Shown here piece after piece: positions 10,529-18,351 of a stretch of DNA of 64,000 bases. Below the pieces are notes generated by a model, which was given only the letters and a program-made list of their open reading frames with translations, made no database searches and had not been told where the DNA came from. The stretch is from JBHFEI01 sp041928815 (GTDB taxonomy: Bacteria; Pseudomonadota; Alphaproteobacteria; Rhizobiales; Rhizobiaceae): NCBI RefSeq assembly GCF_041928815.1, contig NZ_JBHFEI010000017.1:9293-73292 (forward strand), in the 5' to 3' direction. The stretch's first letter is position 1, and the number at the start of each line of letters is the position of its first letter. A program made the translations under genes and the position numbers.

Positions 10529-10556
10529 CCGCCCCGCCGCAACACGGGCGGGGCGG
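10529..10556. terminator. GC-rich hairpin between the monooxygenase and MDR dehydrogenase genes
   Basis: A perfect 10-bp stem (CCGCCCCGCC with GGCGGGGCGG) around an 8-base loop lies in the 72-base gap between two minus-strand genes. There is no T-run on the minus strand, so read-through into the dehydrogenase gene is likely. It may act as an mRNA-processing or stability element. Confidence 0.45.
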
Positions 10557-10580
10557 GCATTTATCGTCATGATTTCCGAG

Positions 10581-12368
10581 TCACGCCCGGCCGTCGAAGA
10601 CCTTGACCGGAATGCCTTCCTGGCGTGCCTTCAGCTGCAGCGCCAGATATTGCGAGTAGAATCGCGACTGGTGCAGGTTTCCGCCGTGGAACCAGAGTCC
10701 CGGCTGGCGCGTCGGCTTCCACATGTTGCGCGGCTCGCCCTCCCAAGGACCCGGATCCTTGGTCGTGCCCGAACCGAGGCCCCAGCAGGGACCGACCTTG
10801 TCGGCGACCTCCTGCGAGATCAGGTCGGCGGCCCAGCCGTTCATCGAGCCGTAGCCGGTGGCGTAGACGATCAGGTCGGCGGGAAGCTCGCGGCCGTCCT
10901 CGAGGAGCACGCCGTTCTCCGTCAGCTCCCTGATCGTCGCGCCGCTGACCAGCTTGATGCTGCCGTCGATGATCAGCTCGCTCGCGCCGACATCGATGTA
11001 GTAGCCGGAGCCGCGCCGCATGTATTTCATGAACAGGCCGGAGCCGTCCTCGCCGAAATCGAGCATGAAGCCCGCCTTCTCGAGCTTGGCGTAGAAATCG
11101 GCGTCGCGCTCGCGGATGTCGGCATAGACCGGCTTGTGCAGCTCGGCCATCAGCCGGTAGGGCGTGGCGGCGGAGCGCATGTCCGCCTTCTCGGTGGTGA
11201 TCCCCTCGGAGAGCGCCTTCTCCGAATAGAGGATGCTGGTCGTCATCTCGAACAGCGTGTCGGACTTCACCACATGGGTGGACGAGCGCTGCAGCATGGT
11301 CACGTCGGCGCCGTTCTCCCAGAGCGCCGCGCAGATGTCGTGGGCGGAGTTGTTCGAGCCGACGACGACCGCCTTCTTGCCCTTCCAGGCATCCGGGCCC
11401 GCATGGTGCGAGGAATGCTGCTGCACGCCGCGGAAGACGTCCTGACCCTTGATCGTCGGGATGCTCGCCTTGCCGGACATGCCGGTGGCGAAGACGAGCT
11501 GCTTCGGCCGGAGCACGACGTCCACGCCCTCGCGCTCGACGACGACGGTCCATTCGCCGGCCGCCTCGTCATAGGAGGCCGACTTGCAGGTGGTCGAGGT
11601 CCAGCAGTTCAGCTCCATCGTCTTGGCGTAGGATTCCAGCCAGTCGGCGATCTTGTCCTTCGGCGTGTAGACCGGCCAGTTGTCGGGGAAGGGCAGGTAG
11701 GGCATGTGGTCGTACCAGACCGGATCATGCAGGCAGAGCGACTTGTAGCGGTTGCGCCAGCTGTCGCCGGGGCGCGGGAATTTCTCGACGACGATCGTCG
11801 GAACGTCGAGCTGGCGCAGCCGTGCCGCCAGCGCGAGCCCGCCCTGGCCGCCGCCGATGATCAGCACCTCCGGCTGGGTGGTGTAGCCGAGCTCGGCCGC
11901 CTCCCTCTCGCGCTTTTCCTTCCACGTCTCCTGGACGGTGCGGCTGTGATGCGGCGCGCCGAGCGCCCGGCGCGTGCCGCGCGGCTCCTCGTGGCCCTTC
12001 AGTTCTGACATCGTCGTCAGCAGCGTCCAGATCTTGCCGTCGCGGACGCGGAGATGACCGGTGCCGCGGCCGAGCGCGGTCTCGATGAGGAACCAGCCGA
12101 TCGTCGCGCCGTCCTGCGTGATCGCCGGCTCGCTCCTGTCGCGCGCGATCGAGACGGGTGCCGCCGCCTCGAGCTGGCTTTCCAGCATGGCGCGGATCGC
12201 AGGCTTGCCTTCCTGGGTGCTCAGCGTCCAGGTGAAGGCGAGCAGGTCGCGCCAGTAGCCGTCCTCCTCGAACAGCGCCACGATCGCGTCGATGTCCTTG
12301 CGCTGAAGCGCGTCGCCGAGCGCGTCGAGAACCGCATCGATGCGGGATTCCAAATTCGTTTCAAGCAT
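10581..12368 (-). CDS. FMO-like flavin-containing monooxygenase with N-terminal NTF2-like domain
   Basis: A 595-residue NAD(P)H- and FAD-dependent monooxygenase. Residues 1 to about 140 look like a SnoaL/NTF2-like fold. An FAD-binding Rossmann motif follows (IIGGGQGGLALAARL, about residue 170), then the FMO-type sequence FRGVQQHSSHH and an NADPH-binding segment VVGSNNSAHDICAAL. The C-terminal part has ATGYGSMNGW. Class B monooxygenases of this type oxygenate soft nucleophiles (N or S) or ketones. GGAGGTGAG just before the ATG supports the start. The substrate is unknown; the formamidase gene upstream hints at a nitrogen- or carbonyl-containing compound (inference). Confidence 0.9.
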   Translation of the reverse strand: MLETNLESRIDAVLDALGDALQRKDIDAIVALFEEDGYWRDLLAFTWTLSTQEGKPAIRAMLESQLEAAAPVSIARDRSEPAITQDGATIGWFLIETALGRGTGHLRVRDGKIWTLLTTMSELKGHEEPRGTRRALGAPHHSRTVQETWKEKREREAAELGYTTQPEVLIIGGGQGGLALAARLRQLDVPTIVVEKFPRPGDSWRNRYKSLCLHDPVWYDHMPYLPFPDNWPVYTPKDKIADWLESYAKTMELNCWTSTTCKSASYDEAAGEWTVVVEREGVDVVLRPKQLVFATGMSGKASIPTIKGQDVFRGVQQHSSHHAGPDAWKGKKAVVVGSNNSAHDICAALWENGADVTMLQRSSTHVVKSDTLFEMTTSILYSEKALSEGITTEKADMRSAATPYRLMAELHKPVYADIRERDADFYAKLEKAGFMLDFGEDGSGLFMKYMRRGSGYYIDVGASELIIDGSIKLVSGATIRELTENGVLLEDGRELPADLIVYATGYGSMNGWAADLISQEVADKVGPCWGLGSGTTKDPGPWEGEPRNMWKPTRQPGLWFHGGNLHQSRFYSQYLALQLKARQEGIPVKVFDGRA

Positions 12369-12781
12369 ACCTCACCTCCCTGTTGTTTCCGGCCGAGCTG
12401 CGGCAACCCGTCGAACCATGCCGCGGCAGAGCGCGCTGCAGGATCCGCTGGCAGCCGGCAAGAGTCCGAACGATGTCTCGAAAATCCTGGCCGGCATGCT
12501 GCCGTCCGGCAGTCTCCGACGTGACCATCCTCCTGTGCCGGCCCGCGATGCTCCACCACCGGGACCGGTCTGCCGCAACCGGACGGCGCCCCGCCGAGGA
12601 GGCTTTCCCGTCCGCCTGCGAGTATGAAAAAAGTTTCCACCCGTTGCAAGCCGCTTTCTGGTCGACGATCGGCGAATGGACAGACTGCTGGGGTCCGCCA
12701 GGTTCATTTGAACCAGGCAGACTCACCTTGCATTTTTTGTTGTCGTTTGCCTCTTCCGGGCAAACGGATCCCGATTGTCGC
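12369..12781. other. 413-base gap upstream of the monooxygenase gene, no gene
   Basis: No reading frame here has family-like sequence or a good start. It probably holds the promoter of the minus-strand monooxygenase gene. The only clear structure is a dyad at 12701-12714 (GGTTCA-tt-TGAACC). Base composition drops towards 12600-12760, with several A/T runs. Confidence 0.5.
12701..12714. promoter_or_regulatory. Possible operator dyad upstream of the monooxygenase gene
   Basis: GGTTCA-TT-TGAACC is a 6-bp perfect inverted repeat with a 2-base centre in an AT-richer stretch. It could be a repressor site, but no matching regulator gene lies beside it. Confidence 0.3.
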
Positions 12782-13702
12782 TCAGGCACTCTGGCGTCGC
12801 GTCAGCCAGGACTTCGCGACGCGGCAGGCGATCGTGTAGGCCGGGTCGAAGACGTTGCCGATGTCGTAGCGGACGACCTGGCCGAGAAGATGGCTCGCCG
12901 CGCGCGCGTCGAGGCCGAAATCGGCCGTCAGCCAGGCGAGCATGTCGGTCGTGGCATGCTGCAGCGCTTGGTCGAGCGGGCGGGCATTGCCGATGGTGAT
13001 GATGTCCGTCGCGGTTTCGGCGCGCGGCCATGTCAGGCGCGCGGCCTTTTCCACGGTGAGCCGGACGGTGATCTCGAAGGTGGTCTCCACCCCGGTTCCG
13101 ACGATCTCGCCGTCCCCTTGCACCGCATGGCCGTCGCCGAGGAAGAAGAGGGCGCCGGGCGCCGAGACCGGGAACCACACGGTGGCGCCGGGGCCGAACA
13201 GGCGGTAGTCCATGTTGCCGCCGAACTCGCCGCTGGTCGCCGTCGAGATCGCCTGCCCGAGCGCGGGGGCGACGCCGAAGCAGCCGATCATCGGTGCGAG
13301 CGGCAGGACGAAATCCTCAAGCCCCTTGACCGGTTCTGCGAGCCGAACCGTCGAGGCGTCCCGATCGATCGCCCAGATCGTCTTCTCGCTTGGCGGCAGG
13401 CCGCGCACGGCGCCCGGGTCGACGACGTTGGCGGCGAGCACGCTGTAGGTCCAGCCCGTGTCGCGCGTCGGCGTCATGGCGAGGATCTCCACCTTCAGCG
13501 CGTCGCCGGGCTCGGCCCCCTCGACGAAGACCGGGCCGTTCATCGGATTGGGGCCGGAGGCCTGCCGGACGTCGTCGCTGTCGAAGCCGGCGGCATCCAG
13601 CGTCCGCGTCACCACCGTGTCGCCGCTCGCGACCGTCAGGGCCGGCGCCAGCGAGCCGATGACGTTGGAATAGCGGGTCGGCTCGAAACGATGCGTGGTC
13701 AT
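12782..13702 (-). CDS. Acetamidase/formamidase family amidohydrolase
   Basis: A 306-residue FmdA_AmdA-family enzyme that hydrolyses short amides such as formamide or acetamide to ammonia and the acid. Family segments seen are SGPNPMNGPVFVEGAEPGD (about residue 55), FLGDGHAVQGDGE (about residue 185) and the late YDIGNVFDP. The start at 13702 has AGGGAGAGG upstream; the in-frame ATG at 13777 would add 25 atypical residues. It is encoded between ybaK and the flavin monooxygenase gene on the same strand. Ammonia release fits the nitrogen-scavenging theme of the next cluster, but no direct link is shown. Confidence 0.92.
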   Translation of the reverse strand: MTTHRFEPTRYSNVIGSLAPALTVASGDTVVTRTLDAAGFDSDDVRQASGPNPMNGPVFVEGAEPGDALKVEILAMTPTRDTGWTYSVLAANVVDPGAVRGLPPSEKTIWAIDRDASTVRLAEPVKGLEDFVLPLAPMIGCFGVAPALGQAISTATSGEFGGNMDYRLFGPGATVWFPVSAPGALFFLGDGHAVQGDGEIVGTGVETTFEITVRLTVEKAARLTWPRAETATDIITIGNARPLDQALQHATTDMLAWLTADFGLDARAASHLLGQVVRYDIGNVFDPAYTIACRVAKSWLTRRQSA

Positions 13703-13794
13703 GGGTCTTCCTCTCCCTGAAATGGCCGTGAAGCGCGGCGGAGAGACAGGGTTACGACAGGCGGCCGCCCGGTTCAACGCCCGCGCGGCGCGCG

Positions 13795-14271
13795 TTACAC
13801 GGCGACGACCGGTGCCGCGATCGCCTGCAGCGCCGCGCGGGCGTCGGCCGGCGACAGGCGGATCTGCAGGCCGCGCTGGCCGCCATTGACGACGACATAG
13901 GGCTCCTCGAAGGCCCTGGCCTCGATCACCGTCAAAACCTTCTTCTTCTGGCCGAAGGGGCTGATGCCGCCGACATGGTAGCCGGTCAGCCGCTCGGCCT
14001 CGGCCGGCTTCATCATCGTCGCCGATTTCGCCCCGACGGCGGTGGCGAGCTTCTTCATGCTGACCTCGCAGTCCGAGGGGAGGACGACGCAGACCGGCTT
14101 GCCGTCCGCCTCCGCCATCAGCGTCTTCAGCACGCGCGAGGCCGGTTCTCCGATCGCCTCGGCCGCCGCCATGCCGATCCGGTCGACCGAAGGGTCGTAG
14201 TCGTAGCGCGCCAGCGTGAAGGTGACGTCGGCACGGGTGAGGAACTGGGTCGCGGGCGTGGTCTTCGACAT
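13795..14271 (-). CDS. ybaK: Cys-tRNA(Pro)/Cys-tRNA(Cys) deacylase, YbaK/EbsC family
   Basis: A 158-residue trans-editing protein that hydrolyses Cys-tRNA(Pro) mischarged by ProRS. The YbaK fold is recognisable from RVLKTLMAEADGK, CVVLPSD, the lysine-rich AVGAKSATM and the GISPFGQKKKV loop. The start at 14271 (MSKTTPATQ) matches family N-termini; an in-frame ATG 9 codons earlier is inside the preceding gene. It lies 4 bases after the stop of the ArsC-like gene, so the two are co-transcribed. Confidence 0.94.
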   Translation of the reverse strand: MSKTTPATQFLTRADVTFTLARYDYDPSVDRIGMAAAEAIGEPASRVLKTLMAEADGKPVCVVLPSDCEVSMKKLATAVGAKSATMMKPAEAERLTGYHVGGISPFGQKKKVLTVIEARAFEEPYVVVNGGQRGLQIRLSPADARAALQAIAAPVVAV

Positions 14272-14275
14272 GGGG

Positions 14276-14626
14276 TCAAACCGCAAACAGCTTGGCATAG
14301 TGCTCCGGCCTGAAGCCGGCGGTCAGGCGGCCGTCGATGTCGAGCACCGGGCGCTTGATCATCGAGGGCTGGGCGAGCATCAGCGCGATCGCCTTTTCCG
14401 CGTTAAGGCCGCGCTTCGCCTCCTCGGGCAGCGCGCGGAACGTCGTCCCGGCCCGGTTCAGCACCGCCTCCCAGCCGAGTGCTGCGACGAAGCGCGACAG
14501 CGTTTCCCGGTCGATGCCGGAGGCCTTGTAGTCGTGGAAGGCGTGCGGAACCTCCCGGGCGTCGAGCCAGGCCCGCGCCTTCTTCATCGTGTCGCAGTTC
14601 CGGATCCCGTAGATCGTCGTCGTCAT
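14276..14626 (-). CDS. ArsC/Spx-family protein, YffB/MgsR type
   Basis: A 116-residue thioredoxin-fold protein starting MTTTIYGIRNCDTMKKARAWL. A single cysteine sits in the RNCDTM motif, followed by the ArsC-like segments TTFRALPEEAKRGL and PSMIKRPVLDIDG. The family includes arsenate reductases and Spx-like proteins. The single-Cys RNCDT form is that of YffB-type proteins, whose substrate is not known, so arsenate reduction should not be assumed. The start is set by homology, because upstream in-frame ATG codons give non-family sequence. Confidence 0.88.
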   Translation of the reverse strand: MTTTIYGIRNCDTMKKARAWLDAREVPHAFHDYKASGIDRETLSRFVAALGWEAVLNRAGTTFRALPEEAKRGLNAEKAIALMLAQPSMIKRPVLDIDGRLTAGFRPEHYAKLFAV

Positions 14627-14796
14627 GCGCGCGGTCCCTGCTGTCGTTCCGGCGGCCATATCACGGGGAGCCGGGGCCGGGGAATGCGGCGCCGGCAATT
14701 TTCCGCGGCCCCGCTTGCGATGCGGCGGGCAAGGGCGCACAAAGGCCGCACCCTGCCGTTCGAAGCTGCGGACGACGTCTGACACGGGAGAGGCCG

Positions 14797-15537
14797 ATGC
14801 CGATCGACGACGAGGCGCCGGGCGGGCGCCGAAAGCTCTTTCTCGACCATGCTCCCGAGCATGTCTATGCGATCGGCGACGTGCATGGCCATCTCGCCCT
14901 GCTCCTTGCGCTCGAGGCGCGGATCGCCGCCGACCGGCGCGGCCGCGCGGGCGAGGCGCTGATCGTCATGCTCGGCGATTATGTCGATCGCGGGCCAGCC
15001 TCGGCGGCGGTGATCGACCATCTCTTGGCGCCGCCGCCGCCCGGCTTCCAGCGCATCTGCCTTGCCGGAAACCACGAGCAGACCATGCTCGACTTTCTGG
15101 AGAGCCCATCCTTCGATCATGCGTGGCTCGAATTCGGCGGGATCGAGACGCTCGCTTCCTATGACGTCGCGCTGTCGCGGGGCGCCGACGGCAGGGCCTG
15201 CCTGCCGGCGGGCATGCTGCCGGCCGCCCATCTCGCCTTTCTGGAAGACCTTCCGTCGCTCCTCTCGTTCCCCGGCCTCTGCTTCGTCCATGCCGGCGTC
15301 GAGGCCGGCGTGCCGCTTGCGCGCCAGCGCGATGCCGTGCTGCTCTGGACGCGGCCGCGCCGCGGCGATCCCCCGCCCGATCCCGGGCTTCTGGTCGTGC
15401 ACGGGCACACGCCAGTGCGGGGCGTCGACCTGCAGCCGTCGCGGATCAATGTCGATACCGGCGCCTTCATGACCGGCATCCTTTCCTGCGTGCGCCTGTC
15501 GCGCGGGGAGCTGCCCGAGGTGCTGCAGACCGGCTGA
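14797..15537 (+). CDS. Calcineurin-type metallophosphoesterase (serine/threonine phosphatase-like)
   Basis: A 246-residue protein with the complete metallophosphatase signature: GDVHGH (about residue 28), GDYVDRG (about residue 64), GNHE (about residue 92) and late VVHGHTP. It resembles ApaH and protein-phosphatase-like enzymes that hydrolyse phosphoesters. The start has GGGAGAGG upstream; longer in-frame starts run into the divergent gene. Its stop abuts the converging atzF stop with no gap. Substrate unknown. Confidence 0.92.
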   Translation: MPIDDEAPGGRRKLFLDHAPEHVYAIGDVHGHLALLLALEARIAADRRGRAGEALIVMLGDYVDRGPASAAVIDHLLAPPPPGFQRICLAGNHEQTMLDFLESPSFDHAWLEFGGIETLASYDVALSRGADGRACLPAGMLPAAHLAFLEDLPSLLSFPGLCFVHAGVEAGVPLARQRDAVLLWTRPRRGDPPPDPGLLVVHGHTPVRGVDLQPSRINVDTGAFMTGILSCVRLSRGELPEVLQTG

Positions 15538-17340
15538 TCAGGCGGCCTGCTGGCTTTCGACGAAGGCGCGCCAGCCGCCATGGGCGGAGATGTCGGTCGC
15601 GCCCTCAAGCCCGGCCGGTTCGCAGAGAAAGCCCTTGGCCGTGCTACCGTCGGCAAGGGCGATCGTGCCGATGCCGAGCGGGGCGGGGATGGCGGCGACG
15701 AAGCGGCCGAAGGCGGAAGGCGTCAGCCGCCAGACCTCGACCGCGATGGCGGCGCCGCTCCCCTGCGCCGCGCGGATCAGGCCCGGCTTTGCCGGAACCT
15801 GGCCGGCAAGGGCGTAGAGACGATAATCGGGCGTCGTCGTCACCGCGCGCGAGAAGCGGGCTTCGAGATCTCGAAGCTGGCCGTTCAGCGGCATGCCCGA
15901 GAGATGGGCGCCGACGACGACGAGCTCGATCAGGACGTCCTCCTCAACGATCGCCGGCGGGCGTGCCGGGGCCTGCGTCCAGCCGGTGGCGCCGAGCGGC
16001 AGGCCGCTTGCGGCATGGATGTCGCGCGCAAGCGCGGCCGTCAGCCCGTCCCGGCCGAAGGGCGCGAGCAGCGTGACGCTTGCCGGCAGGCCATCGCCGC
16101 GCGTTCCCGTCGGCACCGCGATGCCGCAGAGATCGAGCAGGTTGACGAAGTTGGTATAGGTGCCGAGCCGGGAGTTTTCCCGGATCGGTTCCGCCTCCAG
16201 CTCGGCCCTCGTGAAATGGCGCGGCGCCGTCGGCAGGCAGAAGAGATCGACCGAGGCGATCACCGGCGCGACCGCCTTCTTCAGCGCCTGCAGGGCGTAG
16301 AGCCCCTCGAAAGCGTCGGCCGCCGTCAGTTCGCTTGCCGCGCCGTAGATCTTTCGCGTGACGGGGTGGAAGCTGTCGATCTTCGCGTCGAAGAAATCCT
16401 TGACCGCGACATAGCGTTCCGCGACCCAGGCGCCTTCGTAGAGCAGGTTCGCGGTCTTGTAGAAATCGGCGAACGGGACTTCGACGATCCGGTGCCCGAG
16501 CCCGGAGACAAGGGCCAGCGCCGTTTCATAGGCGGCCTCCATCGCGGCGTCGCCGAAGAACTGGCGGTCGGCCTTTTGCGGTACTCCGACCGTCAGCACG
16601 GGGGCTGCCGGCGTGGGGGGCGGCAGCGTCCGGGAGTAGGGGTCCAGGGCATCCGGCTTCGCCGCGACGGAGAAGACTGAGAAGGCATCGTCGACGGTGA
16701 GCGCGAAGATCGACACGCAGTCGAGCGTGCGGCAGGCCGGTACCACGCCGGTGGTCGACAGCGCGCCGACGCTCGGCTTCAGCCCGACGATGTTGTTGAG
16801 CCCCGCCGGAATGCGGCCCGAACCGGCGGTATCGGTGCCGAGCGCGAAGGAGACGATGCCGTGTGCGGTCGCCACCGCCGAGCCGGAGCTCGACCCGCCG
16901 GGCACGAGCGAAGGGTCTATGGCGTTGCGCGGCACCGGATAGGGGGTGCGCACGCCGACGAGGCCGGTGGCGAACTGGTCGAGATTGGTCTTGCCGATGA
17001 CAATGGCACCGGCGTTCTTCAAAAGACGCACGACGGTCGCGTCGGCCGCCGGCCTGTAGGCATAGTCCGGGCAGGCGGCGGTGGTCGGCATGCCGGCGAC
17101 GTCGATATTGTCCTTGACGGCGAAGGGAATGCCCCAGAGCGGGAAGGTGTGCGGATCGAAGGGACCGAGCTTTTCCGCCTCGGCCAGGAGTTCGTCGCGC
17201 GTCGGCAGATGCAGGAAGATGCCGGGATCGTCGACCGCGTCGATGCGCGAAAGCACCGTGTCGATCATCTCCGCCGGCGTGAAGCCTGCAGCATAGGCTG
17301 CGTGCAGCGATGCGATGTCGAAGGCCTGTCCGTCCGTCAT
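15538..17340 (-). CDS. atzF: Allophanate hydrolase AtzF
   Basis: A 600-residue enzyme that converts allophanate to ammonia and CO2, the last step of biuret, cyanurate and urea-carboxylase pathways. The amidase-signature domain has Lys76 (FAVKDN), the cis-Ser region GGSSSGS (about 148-154) and nucleophile Ser174 (AGSGRIPAG). The C-terminal domain, from about residue 470, is the second domain typical of AtzF, and full length matches the family. The ATG overlaps the cupin stop (ATGA). It is the last gene of the eight-gene unit that also contains biuH, which supports AtzF rather than a generic amidase. Confidence 0.95.
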   Translation of the reverse strand: MTDGQAFDIASLHAAYAAGFTPAEMIDTVLSRIDAVDDPGIFLHLPTRDELLAEAEKLGPFDPHTFPLWGIPFAVKDNIDVAGMPTTAACPDYAYRPAADATVVRLLKNAGAIVIGKTNLDQFATGLVGVRTPYPVPRNAIDPSLVPGGSSSGSAVATAHGIVSFALGTDTAGSGRIPAGLNNIVGLKPSVGALSTTGVVPACRTLDCVSIFALTVDDAFSVFSVAAKPDALDPYSRTLPPPTPAAPVLTVGVPQKADRQFFGDAAMEAAYETALALVSGLGHRIVEVPFADFYKTANLLYEGAWVAERYVAVKDFFDAKIDSFHPVTRKIYGAASELTAADAFEGLYALQALKKAVAPVIASVDLFCLPTAPRHFTRAELEAEPIRENSRLGTYTNFVNLLDLCGIAVPTGTRGDGLPASVTLLAPFGRDGLTAALARDIHAASGLPLGATGWTQAPARPPAIVEEDVLIELVVVGAHLSGMPLNGQLRDLEARFSRAVTTTPDYRLYALAGQVPAKPGLIRAAQGSGAAIAVEVWRLTPSAFGRFVAAIPAPLGIGTIALADGSTAKGFLCEPAGLEGATDISAHGGWRAFVESQQAA

Positions 17341-17690
17341 GATGCTGTCTCCTCGAGGATCAGGACCGGGCGGTCCCACTGGATGAGGACGACGCAGCCG
17401 TCCGTGCTCCAGACCGAATGTTCCGTGCCGGTGGCGTTCACCACCAGGCTGCCGGCCGGATAGTCCCCCGTCTCGTCCGACTGCGTGCCGTCGAGCACGA
17501 GGATCGTCTCCAGCCCCTCATGCCGGTGCCGCGGAACGGCGGCGCCGGGCTCGTATTTCAGCAGCGCCACGCCCGGCTGGTCGCCCGCAAAGCGGGTGAT
17601 CCAGTGGAGGGTGACGCCGGGGCGGAAGGGCTCGAAGGCGAGGTCCTTCCAGCCGCCGGCGGTCAGCGCGGCGCGGGTCGTCTCAGCCAT
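17337..17690 (-). CDS. Small cupin-domain protein of the biuret operon
   Basis: A 117-residue single cupin, ChrR-like. The first cupin motif is exact: G-x5-HRH-x3-E-x6-G, in GAAVPRHRHEGLETILVLDG. The second motif is partial (PAGSLVVNATGTEHSVW). The histidines and glutamate should bind a metal. Its start overlaps the upstream hydrolase stop by 8 bases and its stop overlaps the atzF start, so it is locked into the operon. Its function is unknown: a metal-dependent accessory enzyme or a small-molecule sensor are both possible. Confidence 0.88.
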   Translation of the reverse strand: MAETTRAALTAGGWKDLAFEPFRPGVTLHWITRFAGDQPGVALLKYEPGAAVPRHRHEGLETILVLDGTQSDETGDYPAGSLVVNATGTEHSVWSTDGCVVLIQWDRPVLILEETAS

Positions 17691-18351
17691 GCGCCAGTCC
17701 TTCCAGTATGTCGTCGACACGGGCGACCCAGCCGACGATCCCCCCTTGCGCGGTGATCATCGCGATGGCGGCCGCCTTGAACTCCGGAAAGTAGCTTTCC
17801 GTCGCCTCGTCGGCGAGCAGGCATTCGTAGCCCCGGTCGTTCGCCTCGCGCATCGTCGTCTGCACGCAGACCTCCGTCGTCACGCCGGCGAAGACGAGCT
17901 GCCGGATCGCCTTTTCTTTCAAAATCTCGCCGAGCGGCGTCGCATAGAAGGCACCCTTGCCGGGTTTTTCGATGACGACCTCGCCTTCGAGCGGCGCCAG
18001 TTCCGGCAGGATGGCCGTGCCGGGTTCTCCGGCGATCAGGATGCGCCCCATCGGCCCCTGGTCGCCGATGCGCAATGTCGGATTGCCGCGGTCGCGCTTG
18101 GCCGGCGGCAGGTCGGAGAGATCCGGCCTATGGCATTCCATCGTGTGGATCACGGGCAGGCCGGCGAGGCGGAAGCCTTCGATCAGCCTTGCGACGTCCG
18201 GCACGATTTTCGTGATCCGGCTGACATCATTGCCGAGGCTGGCGCCAAAACCGCCGGGTTCGGCGAAATCGCGCTGCATGTCGATGACGATCAGCGCGAC
18301 CGCCTCTGTCGTGAGGGGGAAGGCGAAGGGGGAGGCGGGTATGTCGCGCAT
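17683..18351 (-). CDS. Isochorismatase-like cysteine hydrolase, BiuH paralogue
   Basis: A 222-residue amidohydrolase of the isochorismatase-like superfamily with a complete Asp24-Lys129-Cys162 triad (VIDMQRDF, EKPGKGAF, TTEVCVQTTM). It shares the HRPDL-DLP and GRIL-GEPG blocks with BiuH encoded 1.5 kb upstream but differs in the substrate-facing regions. Candidate roles are triuret hydrolase (a known relative of BiuH that makes carboxybiuret, which decays to biuret) or an enzyme for another ureido compound. Encoded between the transporter ATPase and the cupin, with a 1-base overlap to the ATPase stop. Confidence 0.9.
   Translation of the reverse strand: MRDIPASPFAFPLTTEAVALIVIDMQRDFAEPGGFGASLGNDVSRITKIVPDVARLIEGFRLAGLPVIHTMECHRPDLSDLPPAKRDRGNPTLRIGDQGPMGRILIAGEPGTAILPELAPLEGEVVIEKPGKGAFYATPLGEILKEKAIRQLVFAGVTTEVCVQTTMREANDRGYECLLADEATESYFPEFKAAAIAMITAQGGIVGWVARVDDILEGLAHG

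Noticed and set aside
9531..12008. An 825-residue plus-strand frame across the MDR and monooxygenase genes
   Set aside because: It runs through two well-supported minus-strand enzymes and has no family-like segment or ribosome binding site.
12383..12781. A possible small gene in the gap upstream of the monooxygenase gene
   Set aside because: Several short frames exist on both strands, none with a ribosome binding site, family resemblance or typical codon use.
14276..14626. Arsenate reductase
   Set aside because: The ArsC-like fold is clear, but the single-Cys RNCDT motif is that of YffB-type proteins and no arsenic genes are nearby.
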